From an uncultured Clostridia bacterium (lineage in GTDB: Bacteria; Bacillota; Clostridia; TANB77; CAG-508): 48,487 nucleotides of DNA. The notes under the pieces are model-generated. The model searched no databases. It was not told the DNA's origin and was given only the letters and a program-made list of their open reading frames with translations. The DNA is taken from contig CASCUT010000010.1 of the NCBI GenBank assembly GCA_949155365.1, positions 1-48,487 of the forward strand, written 5' to 3'. Below, piece after piece: positions 20,134-28,835 of this stretch. Numbering within the stretch: position 1 is the first letter of the stretch; the number at the start of each line of letters is the position of its first letter. Made by a program: the position numbers and the translations under genes.

Positions 20134-20303
20134 TTATGAACGTAAACTATTAATTAAATCAATAATGTCTTGCGTTATTCTTACACAAAAAGTTCTTGTA
20201 GGTTCATTTTTATAAATACCTTATCATGTGCTACATGGCAAGTAACGCTAAAAGGATAAATAGATATATCAGATACTCTATTATAGATATCAGCATAAGG
20301 CAT
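20134..20303 (-). pseudogene. Possible decayed small gene
   Basis: On the minus strand an ATG frame from 20303 encodes about 40 protein-like residues (starting MPYADIYNRV), then stops. A second frame, entered by a shift near a run of A at about 20209, continues NEPTRTFCVRITQDIIDLI to a stop at 20134. The join is not at a CGG codon, so it differs from the other shifts here and looks like ordinary decay. I do not recognise the parent. Confidence 0.25.
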
Positions 20304-20521
20304 TTTAATATGTATTGAAAAGAAATTATAATTTAAGTAGCTAAATCAAATTATAATCAATTCTTTCTTTACAATTTAAATTTAAAAGCTTTTAAATTAT
20401 AATCAATATAACATAGTAAATAAAAAAATGAAAGAGGTTTTTTTGTCGACAAAAGTCGAACACACTGATGAGAAGCTATTCGGACAAAAAATATTGATAT
20501 ATGTTTTTTTATAGTACACCA
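20304..20521. other. AT-rich gene-free stretch with a palindrome
   Basis: No gene is visible. It contains a perfect 20-base palindrome centred on AAAAGCTTTT (20379-20398) and two direct copies of AAATTATAATCAAT (20348-20361 and 20394-20407). These may be regulatory or just AT-rich repeats. Confidence 0.4.
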
Positions 20522-20522
20522 G

Positions 20523-20565
20523 AAAAAGGAATAACAGTAAGTAATTTTACAGTTATTCCTTTTTT
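20523..20565 (-). terminator. Terminator of spoIVA
   Basis: AAAAAGGAATAAC (20523-20535) pairs with GTTATTCCTTTTT (20552-20564), with a further GTAA/TTAC inner stem. On the minus strand it follows the spoIVA stop by about 24 bases. Confidence 0.8.
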
Positions 20566-20588
20566 AGGTTCCATACAACTAATTTGTA

Positions 20589-22070
20589 TTATAAAATAAT
20601 GCAAATCAATCCGCCACTACCTTCATTAACAATACGTTCCAAAGTTTCTTGTAATTTTTCTTGTGCATCTTCTGGCATTCTACAAAGTTTATTTTGCAGA
20701 CCTTCATTCACAAGTTCATGAAGACTTTTTCCAAAGATGTTGGATTCCCATATTTTTTGAGGGTCAGATTCAAATTCAGAAAGTAGGTAATTGACTAATT
20801 CTTCGGATTGCTTTTCACTACCAACAATTGGAGAAACTTCTGTCTCGATATCGGCTCTTATCATATGGATAGAAGGAGCCTTTGCTTTTAGTTTTACACC
20901 AAAGCGAGAGCCTTGTTTTACCATTTCTGGTTCGTCTAAAATTAGTTCTTCCATAGAAGGAGTAACAATACCATAACCTTTTGCTTTTACTTCCTCTAAT
21001 GCATAAGAAATTTTATCATATTCTTTTTTTGTTTGTGCCAAGGTCGTAATAGTAGAGAATAAATCTCCTTCGTTTCCAATTTCAACACCGGATATCTCAG
21101 TAAGAACTTTATAAAATAAGTCATCCATTAGTTCAACAGAAATATTAACAGACCCAGTACCTAATAAAATTTCATCCACCACAGTTTTATGAATAATTTC
21201 TGTTTTTTGAATCTTTTGAATACTAGTATCCACTTGTTTTAATAAACGAACATCTTGAAATGCGTTTTTTATTTCCGAATACAATTCTTTCTTTAACCAA
21301 TGTTCTGGAGAAAGACCATCTACCCAACGAGGGAAATTCAAATTAATTCGTTCAATTGGAAATTCATATAAAATTTTACTAAAGATATCATTAATATCTT
21401 CTAAATTTAGAGTAGAACAATCCGTAGGAAGAACAGGAACACAATATTTTTCTTCTAAGCGTTTGGCTAATGATTTGGTGTATTCGGATTTACAGTCAGC
21501 AGAGTTAAGAACAATAACAAAAGGTTTATGAAGAGCTTTTAGTTCACTAACTACTCTTGCTTCTGCTTCAATATAATCTTCTCTTGGAATGTCTGTAATA
21601 CTTCCATCTGTGGTTACTAAAATACCAATCGTAGAATGTTCTTCAATTACTTTTTTGGTTCCCATTTCAGCTGCTTGTTCAAAGGGAATTTCATTTTCAT
21701 CCCAAGGTGTTTTTACCATACGTGGCATATCATCTTCTAAATAACCAATGGCATTATCGACTAAATAGCCAACACAATCTACCATACGTGTTTTTAATTT
21801 AATATTTTCTCCTAGTGTAATTTCAACAGCTTCATTAGGAATAAACTTTGGCTCTGTTGTCATAATAGTTCTGCCAGAAGCACTCTGAGGCAGTTCATCG
21901 AGAGCCCTTTCTCTTTTGTATTCATTATCTATGTTAGGAATGACAAGTAAATCCATAAAGCGTTTAATAAAAGTAGATTTACCGGTTCTAACAGGACCAA
22001 CCACTCCTACATAAATATCCCCATCGGTACGTTTTGCTATATCTTGATATACTGATAAATTTTCTTCCAT
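20589..22070 (-). CDS. spoIVA: Stage IV sporulation protein A (spore coat ATPase)
   Basis: The 493-residue protein is the ATP-hydrolysing, self-assembling base layer of the spore coat on the forespore surface. The Walker A GPVRTGKS is at 25-32, followed by the family-typical FIKRFMDLLVIPNI. The segments SASGRTIMTTEPKFIPNEAV and VDCVGYLV and the C-terminal GLICIIL, which is known to matter for localisation, are all present. AAGGAGGT precedes the start. Minus-strand upstream bases contain TATACATT about 16 bases after CATAA, which could be a sigma-E promoter. The gene proves that the host forms spores or descends from a spore-former. Confidence 0.97.
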   Translation of the reverse strand: MEENLSVYQDIAKRTDGDIYVGVVGPVRTGKSTFIKRFMDLLVIPNIDNEYKRERALDELPQSASGRTIMTTEPKFIPNEAVEITLGENIKLKTRMVDCVGYLVDNAIGYLEDDMPRMVKTPWDENEIPFEQAAEMGTKKVIEEHSTIGILVTTDGSITDIPREDYIEAEARVVSELKALHKPFVIVLNSADCKSEYTKSLAKRLEEKYCVPVLPTDCSTLNLEDINDIFSKILYEFPIERINLNFPRWVDGLSPEHWLKKELYSEIKNAFQDVRLLKQVDTSIQKIQKTEIIHKTVVDEILLGTGSVNISVELMDDLFYKVLTEISGVEIGNEGDLFSTITTLAQTKKEYDKISYALEEVKAKGYGIVTPSMEELILDEPEMVKQGSRFGVKLKAKAPSIHMIRADIETEVSPIVGSEKQSEELVNYLLSEFESDPQKIWESNIFGKSLHELVNEGLQNKLCRMPEDAQEKLQETLERIVNEGSGGLICIIL

Positions 22071-22227
22071 GAAAATAGATACCTCCTTAAAATGTTTGTA
22101 CTAATAAACTTTAATTAATGTATATTGAGGCAAATCCAAAGTTATGACTAATTACTGTAAAATATTTGAACAATTTTAAGCAATATGATAATATAATATA
22201 GTGCAAAGAAAAATACGAGGTGATAAA

Positions 22228-23476
22228 ATGGAGAAGATAGAGAAAGCAATTCAATTACTAGAACAACATGGGCAAGAAAAGATAGCAAAAGAAGTAAAGA
22301 AAAATAAAAATCCAGAATTAATAGAACAAGTTTTGAAATTAAATTTTTCAAAAATAGAAGAATGTAAACAAAAAATAGAAAAGAAAGAAGCAATAGAAAA
22401 AGTAAAAATTGAACCGATTCCTTATATCGATGGCCAAAAATTAGAAAAACAAGAAAAAGAACAATATAAAGTAGTAGGAGAGGAAATAATTCGAAAAGGA
22501 AAATACGCTGTAGTTACTATGGCAGGAGGACAACGGAACAAGACTTGGTCACCATGGACCAAAAGGTACCTATTTAATAGAAATAAAACCAAAATCCAAA
22601 TATTTATTTGAAATATTAGCAGATACTTTAAAAACAGCGAACAAGAAATATCAAACTACAATTCCATGGTATATCATGGTAAGTAGAGAAAATAAAGAGG
22701 CAACCATTCAATTTTTTGAAGAACATCACTATTTTAATTATCCAAAAGAAAAAATAGGCTTTTTTGAACAAGGAGAGATGCCATTACTAGGAAAAGAGGG
22801 AGAACTTTTATTAGAAGAAGATGGAACAATCAAATTTGCTTCCGATGGAAATGGAAGTATTTATCGTTCTATGGAAGAAAAAGGAATTTTAGAAGAGATG
22901 AAGAAAAACGAAATAGAATGGATTTATATTAGTTCGGTAGACAATATATTGTTACAAATGGTAGAACCAGTTTTATTAGGGCTTACCATCAAACAAAAGA
23001 ATGAAATTGCTTCTAAAACAATAGTAAAAAGAGATGCCCAAGAAAAAGTAGGAGCTTTTTGCAGAAAGAATGGAAAACCAGCAGTAATAGAATATACAGA
23101 ATTAGAACCAGAAATGGCAGAGAAACGAAATGAACAGGGAGAACTAGTATTTGGAGAATCTCATATTATGTGTAATTTATTTTCTATCCATGCATTAGAA
23201 AAAATAGCCAAACAAACATTACCCTATCATATTGCTTTCAAAAAAATAAATTATTATGAAGAGGGAAAATTAGTAGAAGCAGAGTCTCCAAATGCATACA
23301 AATTTGAACAATTTATATTTGATAGTTTCCCTTTTTTCCATAACATTACCTTACTTCGAGGAAAAAGAGAAGAAGATTTTGCTCCAATAAAGAACAAAGA
23401 AGGAAAGGATAGTCCACAAACAGCGATTGAGTGGTATAATAGAAAATGGAGTAAAAAAAAGAAAGAAAACGATTGA
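22228..23476 (+). CDS. UDP-sugar (UDP-GlcNAc-type) pyrophosphorylase, read through a +1 shift at CGG
   Basis: The conceptual 415-residue protein belongs to the UDPGP/UAP family, which joins UTP and a hexosamine- or hexose-1-phosphate to give a UDP-sugar. After a helical N-terminus the nucleotide-binding motif reads VVTMAGGQ, then CGG. Dropping one C gives GGA ACA AGA CTT GGT, that is GGQGTRLG, the exact family signature, followed by GPKGTYLIEI, ASDGNGSIY and a full C-terminus. Without the shift the product stops about 26 residues later and lacks the active site. ATG at 22228 follows GAGGTG; an upstream GTG at 22201 is also open. Envelope sugar supply is a reasonable role. Confidence 0.88.
22534..22536 (+). 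other. CGG frameshift site 3 (UDP-sugar pyrophosphorylase)
   Basis: The zero frame reads GGA CAA CGG AAC. The +1 frame reads GGA ACA AGA and rebuilds the GGQGTR signature. That glycine contacts nucleotide in the family and is nearly invariant, which favours insertion of glycine rather than arginine. An AGGAGG lies four bases before CAA, but it comes from conserved codons. Confidence 0.85.
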
Positions 23477-23502
23477 CAATATTATGGAAACAATGGTATA
23501 CT
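23473..23502 (+). promoter_or_regulatory. Sigma-A promoter of the foreign-looking gene
   Basis: TTGACA (23473-23478), an 18-base spacer and TATACT (23497-23502) lie 55 bases before the next start; TTGACA overlaps the stop region of the upstream gene. Confidence 0.75.
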
Positions 23503-23557
23503 ATATAAGTAACATACAAACATAGGAAACGAAACAAATAATTTTGGAGGTTAATGT

Positions 23558-24280
23558 ATGAGAAAATTTTTTGAGTTAGCAGTAGTCAGCCGGAAATCCG
23601 TAAAGGGAGAAACATTATTTACCGCAGAGGCAAAGTCAAAGGCAGGAGAGATCCAGGGCAAGGCAAGCGTGGTAATGCAGACGGAAGGAGCAAAAGGTGG
23701 TATTTATTTCCGTTATGTTCCGGCAGAAGGGGCAGATGCCAAGAAAACCATTCATATGATTGAGCTGAAGGCAGAAGATCAGGCAAAGGTAACAGAGGTA
23801 TTGAAACAGCTGAGATCACAGATTGTTGAAAGTGTAACCAAAGATTCGAAGACAGAGGTAGAAAAATTTTTGGTAAGTACCATGGTTTCAGCCCATATTA
23901 ATGCAGAAGAAGGCACAATCAAAGTTCCGGAAGATTTTGGAGTCACTATCACCAATGAGATGATTTCCGAGTATTGGAACATCGTCATGGAAAATGACGA
24001 ATGGATCGGAATCGAAGTGAAATTCGAACAGAAAATAGCAGAAGAAATAAGCAGGCAGGCAGAAGAAAAGCATAGACAACAGCGGGTGGCAGAAGAGGCA
24101 GCCAAACGAATGGCAGAATTGTTCGGAAAGTCTGGATATGGTGCTACAGGCTTCAAATCGGAAAATGAAAGCAAGCAGGAAGACGAAGAGGATGAAGAGG
24201 ACGATGAAGTAGTAAGGCAGTTGGAAGAGTTGGAGAGTGATCTGGATGAGTTACTGAGACGGATTTCCGATTTTGAGTAA
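23558..24280 (+). CDS. Unknown acidic-tailed protein with foreign composition
   Basis: The 240-residue protein is soluble, with a mixed alpha/beta N-terminal part (about 1-150), a charged helix (about 160-190) and a highly acidic stretch (EDEEDEEDDE, about 208-217) before a leucine-rich end. I do not recognise the family. G+C content is clearly higher than around it, with CAG, GGC, GCC and three in-frame CGG codons (23591, 24083, 24260) that are rare in native genes. It has its own promoter, a TTGGAGG ribosome site and a terminator, so it forms an independent unit. Recent horizontal acquisition is likely. If CGG really shifts the frame here, this protein would fail at codon 12. Confidence 0.7.
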   Translation: MRKFFELAVVSRKSVKGETLFTAEAKSKAGEIQGKASVVMQTEGAKGGIYFRYVPAEGADAKKTIHMIELKAEDQAKVTEVLKQLRSQIVESVTKDSKTEVEKFLVSTMVSAHINAEEGTIKVPEDFGVTITNEMISEYWNIVMENDEWIGIEVKFEQKIAEEISRQAEEKHRQQRVAEEAAKRMAELFGKSGYGATGFKSENESKQEDEEDEEDDEVVRQLEELESDLDELLRRISDFE

Positions 24281-24325
24281 GAAACAGCATCAAATTAGCT
24301 AAAACAAAAAACGATAAGAAATACA

Positions 24326-24375
24326 AACAAAGAGAAAACACAGAATACAATGTATTCTGTGTTCTTTTCTTTGTT
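24326..24375. terminator. Bidirectional terminator
   Basis: AACAAAG, then AAAACACAGAATACA, pairs with TGTATTCTGTGTT, then CTTTGTT. It lies between the converging foreign-looking gene and the holin-like gene. Confidence 0.8.
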
Positions 24376-24381
24376 TCTGTA

Positions 24382-24759
24382 CTACATTTGTTGTTCGCCA
24401 GGTAAGAAATAATCAACAACACCGTAAATAACAGCACCGATGATAGCTGCTATCCAAGAAATGGTATAGCCTGCTACAAAATATTGAGTGACATATAACA
24501 CAACAGCCGAAAGTACAAAACCTACAAATCCTTTTCCAAAAGGGCTAGCATGAAGTCCAGTAAATTTTACAATAAGATAATCTATAATGGTAAGAACGAT
24601 AGCAGCAGCTGCTAATGCCCAGATATTACTAATTTGGAATCCTGGGGTAAAGAAAGCAGTAACAGCAAGAACGATAGCGGCTGTTACAAGTCTTCCAATA
24701 ATTTGCCAAACCATACTAGTTCCGCTTTGGGATTGACTATGTGTTTGATTCTCTGACAT
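24382..24759 (-). CDS. Phage holin family (superfamily IV, four-helix) membrane protein
   Basis: The 125-residue protein has four hydrophobic helices: about 19-40, 44-65, 75-96 and 100-118. Glycine-rich turns and the ending GVVDYFLPG fit the 'four-TMH phage holin, superfamily IV' proteins common as chromosomal genes in Firmicutes. Despite the name, a lytic role is unproven and no phage genes are nearby. The start at 24759 follows AAGGAGG on the minus strand. Confidence 0.75.
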   Translation of the reverse strand: MSENQTHSQSQSGTSMVWQIIGRLVTAAIVLAVTAFFTPGFQISNIWALAAAAIVLTIIDYLIVKFTGLHASPFGKGFVGFVLSAVVLYVTQYFVAGYTISWIAAIIGAVIYGVVDYFLPGEQQM

Positions 24760-24925
24760 AATGAAAACCTCCTTATTTGAAAATTTGCAAATTGATTGCA
24801 ATTTACATGGTTTCATAATCGTAGTATTCACAATTTTTTTGAAAATATACAAAAAATGAATAAAGCAAAATGAAATGGTGAAAAATAAAAATAAAATCAA
24901 ATTCATGATGAAAAAGGAGTTTAGT

Positions 24926-25600
24926 ATGTTATTAACATTTATCAGAACCATTATTTTATACATCATTGTATTAATTGTAATGCGTTTTATGGGAAAACGA
25001 GAAATTGGGCAATTGCAACCATTTGAACTTGCCATTTCCATCATGATTGCAGACTTAGCGACCATTCCTATGGCAGAACCAGGAATTCCAATTACGAACG
25101 GAATCATTCCTATATTAGGATTATTAGTAATGCATTTGACCATATCGGTGATTAATTTAAAAAGTGTAAAATTACGTGAAATTATTTGTGGAAAACCCTC
25201 CTTACTAATTGAAAGAGGAAAGATTAATGAAAAAGTAATGAAAAAAGAAAGATTTACCATTAATGAATTAGAAGAGAGATTAAGAGGAAACAATATTTTT
25301 GATATAGGAGATGTAGAATATGCTATTTTAGAAACAAGCGGACAAGTAACTGTCATACCAAAACCAAATAAAAGAAATACTACTCCAGAAGATTTTGATA
25401 TGAATCCTGAATACGAAGGAATTTCCTATGATTTAGTAGTAGATGGAAAAATTATGAAACAAAATTTAGAAAAATTAGGAAAAGATTACAATTGGTTACT
25501 AAAACAAGTAGAAGCTTTTGGAATAAAACCAGAACAAGCTCTTATTGCAACAATTGATGGAAAAGGAAACTTTTTCTGCCAAGAAAAGGAAGGGAGATAA
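24926..25600 (+). CDS. DUF421 (YetF-type) membrane protein
   Basis: The 224-residue protein has three N-terminal membrane helices (about 4-22, 32-50, 57-76), including the typical MRFMGKREIGQLQPFELAI. Two small cytosolic repeats with DIGDVEYAILETSGQVTVI follow. This is the DUF421/YetF family, often found in spore formers; its role is not settled. I start at ATG 24926 because AAAAAGGAG lies before it; an upstream ATG at 24875 lacks a site. The next gene, DUF4363, begins six bases after the stop, a recurrent pairing. Confidence 0.88.
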   Translation: MLLTFIRTIILYIIVLIVMRFMGKREIGQLQPFELAISIMIADLATIPMAEPGIPITNGIIPILGLLVMHLTISVINLKSVKLREIICGKPSLLIERGKINEKVMKKERFTINELEERLRGNNIFDIGDVEYAILETSGQVTVIPKPNKRNTTPEDFDMNPEYEGISYDLVVDGKIMKQNLEKLGKDYNWLLKQVEAFGIKPEQALIATIDGKGNFFCQEKEGR

Positions 25601-25606
25601 GAAAAA

Positions 25607-25996
25607 ATGCGTAAAGAATGGATTATTTGTGGCATTGTCCTATTGCTAATAGGGATTACCAATATAATCACACAAAATTATACAAATCAATCAGTAGAAA
25701 CGATGGATACGCAATTAGAGAACCTAAAACAGAAATTAATACAAGAAGAAGTAGAAAAGGAAGAAGTAGAGCAAGAATTTGAAAATGCAATGGAACATTG
25801 GAAAGAAAGATATAAAATATTAGCGTATTATATTGAGCATGATGAACTAGAAAAAGTAGAAACAGAACTAACCTCTCTTAAAGGCAATATACAGGTAGAA
25901 CAATACGAAGAAGGAGTGCCAGATTTGGAAAAAAGTATTTTTATCTTAAATCACATTAAAGAGAAATTTAAATTAAATATCAAAAATGTTTTCTAG
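25607..25996 (+). CDS. DUF4363 family protein
   Basis: The 129-residue protein has an N-terminal membrane anchor (about 5-23) and a helical, glutamate-rich outer domain containing HWKERYKILAYYIEHDELEKVETEL. This matches DUF4363, whose members follow DUF421 genes in Clostridia. The six-base spacing and the partner family support a shared operon and probably a shared complex in the envelope. Function is unknown. Confidence 0.8.
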   Translation: MRKEWIICGIVLLLIGITNIITQNYTNQSVETMDTQLENLKQKLIQEEVEKEEVEQEFENAMEHWKERYKILAYYIEHDELEKVETELTSLKGNIQVEQYEEGVPDLEKSIFILNHIKEKFKLNIKNVF

Positions 25997-26239
25997 ATTT
26001 TTGGGACGTACCAAAAAATCTACACAGAATGTTTTTTATATTTAAAATTTTGTAAGAAAGTGACAAAAAATTTGAAAATTACAGTAATGAGACACAAGAA
26101 TTCAGTAGCGCACTAAATAGAATTACAAAAGAAGAGATACAAAACACAGAAATGAATTTGATACCGAAAGGAAGCAGGTATATTGTACAGTTGTATTTTT
26201 CAAACCAGTATGAAATAGAAGATAAAATAAAAAGGAAAG
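25997..26239. other. Gene-free stretch with a possible gene remnant
   Basis: No gene with a start codon and ribosome site is visible. A plus-strand frame without a good start runs from about 26056 to 26295 and has protein-like content (KGSRYIVQLYFSNQYEIEDK), but it continues through the terminator. It may be the tail of a decayed gene. Confidence 0.35.
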
Positions 26240-26282
26240 AAAAAGGGAGTATTGGTAGACTAATTACCAATACTCCCTTTTT
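26240..26282. terminator. Strong bidirectional terminator
   Basis: AAAAAGGGAGTATTGGTA (26240-26257) pairs perfectly over 18 bases with its complement at 26265-26282. It ends the dap operon on the minus strand and the DUF421 operon on the plus strand. Confidence 0.9.
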
Positions 26283-26309
26283 CTGTGATTCATAAACAGA
26301 AAGAAAGGA

Positions 26310-27059
26310 TTAAGCTAGTAAATCCTCCATAGTATAAAAACCATTCTCCTTACCTACTAAGAAACAGCCAGCTTTAATTGCTCCATCGGCAAATACAGAC
26401 CTAGAATAAGCTTTATGCGTAATTTCAAATGTCTCATTTTCTCCTAAAAACTGAACCGTATGTTCTCCTACAATATTTCCACCACGAATGGAAGAAAAAC
26501 CAATTTCATTTTTAGAACGTTTTTCATGTTTAGAATGACGGTCAAACTGATAATGAAACTTATTATCAAGAGCATGATTAATACTATCAGCAAGTAAAAG
26601 AGCTGTACCACTAGGACTATCGATTTTGCGATTATGGTGAGTCTCAATAATTTCAATATCAGTATTAGGCAAAGCCTTTGCCACTTCTGCTAACACTTTT
26701 GCCATAAGGTTAATAGCAAAAGACATATTAGCGGATTTAAAAATTGGTAATTCTTTCGAATATTCTATTATTTTTTGATTTTCTTCCTCAGAAAAACCAG
26801 TAGTAGCAATGACAACAGGAATATGATATTCTTTTGCATATTCTAACATTGTCATAGTAGCTTGAGGAACCGAAAAATCAATAATGACATCGGGAGTATC
26901 GGCAATTTGTTTAAAATCCGTATAGACAGGGAAAGGAAAATTTCCTGTATTTTCTTTATCAAAACCTCCTAATAATACACAAGTTTCATAAAAATCTAAC
27001 TGCTTTAAGACTTCTTGTCCCATTTTTCCGTTAACCCCATGAATCAAAACTTTTATCAT
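26310..27059 (-). CDS. dapB: 4-hydroxy-tetrahydrodipicolinate reductase
   Basis: The 249-residue enzyme reduces the DapA product with NAD(P)H in the DAP/lysine pathway. The N-terminal Rossmann motif GVNGKMGQEV is at about 7-16. The catalytic and substrate motif ETHHNRKIDSPSGTALLLAD lies in the middle, and the C-terminal GAIKAGCFLVGKENGFYTMEDLL closes the protein. The start at 27059 follows AGGAGG; the frame is open further upstream, but no good start exists there. It lies last in the asd-dapA-HD-dapB cluster and supplies DAP for wall synthesis. Confidence 0.95.
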   Translation of the reverse strand: MIKVLIHGVNGKMGQEVLKQLDFYETCVLLGGFDKENTGNFPFPVYTDFKQIADTPDVIIDFSVPQATMTMLEYAKEYHIPVVIATTGFSEEENQKIIEYSKELPIFKSANMSFAINLMAKVLAEVAKALPNTDIEIIETHHNRKIDSPSGTALLLADSINHALDNKFHYQFDRHSKHEKRSKNEIGFSSIRGGNIVGEHTVQFLGENETFEITHKAYSRSVFADGAIKAGCFLVGKENGFYTMEDLLA

Positions 27060-27182
27060 ATGAAAACCTCCTAAATTAGAAATAAAAGAGAACGTTCTAT
27101 GAGTTTCCAAGAGGTAGATAATTTTGTTGTCATTATCCACAATTTGAAAATTTTTAGAACGGCCTCCAGTATTTCCTAAATT

Positions 27183-27728
27183 TTAAACTAATATTAATAA
27201 ACAAAGAAAGATATAGGCATATTTGTAAATTTTGTTGCTTCTTAAAAATCGATTGTAAAATACAAAAGATTCGTGAATGGCACTATATTTATCTACCAGT
27301 GTAACAAGAAAAGATTCGAGATATTTTGGTGGTCGTAAGGTAAGTGGCCACATGTGTTTAAGGATAATATCTTGTTCTTTTTTGTTTAAGATAAATAGTT
27401 TAGAAGCATTTTCTAAGGCTATTTTAGGATGGACAAAAGCATGGAGTCCATCTAATTTTAGAAGTTTACGACTATTTCGCCAGTCGTATAGGAATAAATC
27501 ATGTAGCATTCCAGCACGTGCAACAGAGATATAGTCAAGCTTTAGTTTTTTTGCTATTTTGTAACTAAGATAGGCAACGTGAAAGCAATGTTCATAGGTG
27601 CTAGTATCATAATGTTGTCGATATTGTTTCATTTGTTGTACCGTTTCATTTGAAATTAAATCTTGCACTAAATTGCAAAATTCAGTATATTGTTTGCTTT
27701 CTGTTTTTTCAAGTAATGTGATGCTCAT
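27183..27728 (-). CDS. HD-domain phosphohydrolase-like protein
   Basis: The 181-residue protein carries an HD metal-binding pattern: YEHCFHVAYLSYKIAKKL (about 46-63), ARAGMLHDLFLYDW with the HD pair near 76-77, and HPKIALENASKLF with a later histidine. The C-terminus is hydrophobic (KYAYIFLCLLILV) and may be a membrane anchor. It sits between dapA and dapB on the same strand, although it belongs to no known lysine step. Substrate unknown; a nucleotide or phosphate ester is typical for the fold. Confidence 0.75.
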   Translation of the reverse strand: MSITLLEKTESKQYTEFCNLVQDLISNETVQQMKQYRQHYDTSTYEHCFHVAYLSYKIAKKLKLDYISVARAGMLHDLFLYDWRNSRKLLKLDGLHAFVHPKIALENASKLFILNKKEQDIILKHMWPLTLRPPKYLESFLVTLVDKYSAIHESFVFYNRFLRSNKIYKYAYIFLCLLILV

Positions 27729-27808
27729 ATTCGAAAAACGCCTTCTTTCTTTTGTATGATATTCTCATTATTATTATAGCATAAAGCATAGAGAAAGAAA
27801 AGAAAAAT

Positions 27809-28697
27809 TTAAGAGATTGTTCCGAATTCTTTCATTGCTTTTATTAATTTTTCTTTTCCATTAGGACTTAATGGAATAAGTGGTAAACGAGGTGTACCAT
27901 AATGGTAACCTAGTAAATTAAGTGCTTCTTTTACAGGAATGGGGTTAACTTCACAAAATAGTGCTTCTACTAATGGTAAACATTGTAATTGTGCCTTTTT
28001 TGCTTCTTCTCTATTTCCATTTAAATAATTCATAACTAAGTTGTGAGTGAACTTTGGTTCAATGTTGGACAAAACAGAGATAACACCAAGACCACCAAGG
28101 GAGAGAACAGGAACAATTTGATCATCATTTCCAGAATAGATATGTAAATTGTCTTGGCATAAGGAAGCAATTTTGGCAATTTGTGAGATATTACCAGAAG
28201 CTTCTTTAATGGCTACTATATTTTCGATTTTCGATAATGCAAAACAAGTTTCAGGAGTAATGTTTACACCAGTTCGACTAGCGACACTATAAACAATGAT
28301 AGGAATACTAACTTCTTTGGCAATAGCACGATAATGAGCAATAAGACCGTTCTTGTGTCGTTTTGTTATAATAAGGAGTAACAATTAAAAGTCCATCTGC
28401 TCCAGCATGCTGTGCATATTTTGACAGTTCAATTGCGGACTTAGTATTATTGGCTCCAGTTCCAGCAATAACAGGAACACGTCCAGCGACAGTATCGATA
28501 GCAAATTGAATGGTTTGTTTTTTTTCTTCTTCACTCATAGTAGAACTTTCTCCTGTTGTACCACAAACGATAATACTGTCAACTCCTTGCTCGATTTGGA
28601 ATTCAATCAATTTTTTGAATTCTTCAAAATGGATGCCATCTTCGGTAAATGGAGTGGCGATGGCGGTACCACATCCTTTAAATAAAATTTGTTTCAT
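27809..28697 (-). CDS. dapA: 4-hydroxy-tetrahydrodipicolinate synthase, read through a +1 shift at CGG
   Basis: The conceptual 295-residue enzyme condenses pyruvate with aspartate semialdehyde. Visible signatures are [31 protein letters not shown] and [16 protein letters not shown] (first frame), then [22 protein letters not shown] and AIKEASGN with the Schiff-base lysine (second frame). The zero frame meets CGG (28349-28347, minus strand) at codon 117; skipping the C gives GGT CTT ATT (Gly-Leu-Ile) and the full enzyme. Without the shift 129 residues are made with no active-site lysine. YSVASRTG departs from the usual YNVPxRTG at two positions next to the catalytic tyrosine. It lies between asd and the HD gene. 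Confidence 0.9.
28347..28349 (-). other. CGG frameshift site 4 (dapA)
   Basis: The zero frame on the minus strand reads CAA GAA CGG TCT; the +1 frame reads GGT CTT ATT GCT and restores TQEGLIAHY. This is one of two sites where the restored codon is GGT rather than GGA. Confidence 0.85.
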
Positions 28698-28835
28698 TTT
28701 TATGTCCTTTCATAAAGGCAATATTGAGTAACGAATATAGTTATATTGGTTACTTAGGGTATATTATAGGATAAGAAATGAAAAAAATAAATAGCTTTCT
28801 TGAAAATTCATTTCTTCCTATTTTATCTTATTGGT

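Noticed and set aside
22519-22536. A Shine-Dalgarno-like AGGAGG before the pyrophosphorylase shift as a prfB-type stimulator
   Set aside because: It comes from the conserved Gly-Gly codons, and several of the other sites lack any such sequence, so it cannot be a general requirement.
24382-24759. A prophage, because of the holin-like protein
   Set aside because: No phage structural, integrase or lysis genes are nearby, and this holin family is common as single chromosomal genes in Firmicutes.
26056-26295. A coding gene before the dap terminator
   Set aside because: The frame has no good start or ribosome site and runs through an 18-bp terminator; at most it is a remnant.
27060-27140. An N-terminal extension of DapB
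   Set aside because: The frame is open upstream, but ATG 27059 has a strong ribosome site and gives the normal DapB start; the extension has no homology that I recognise.
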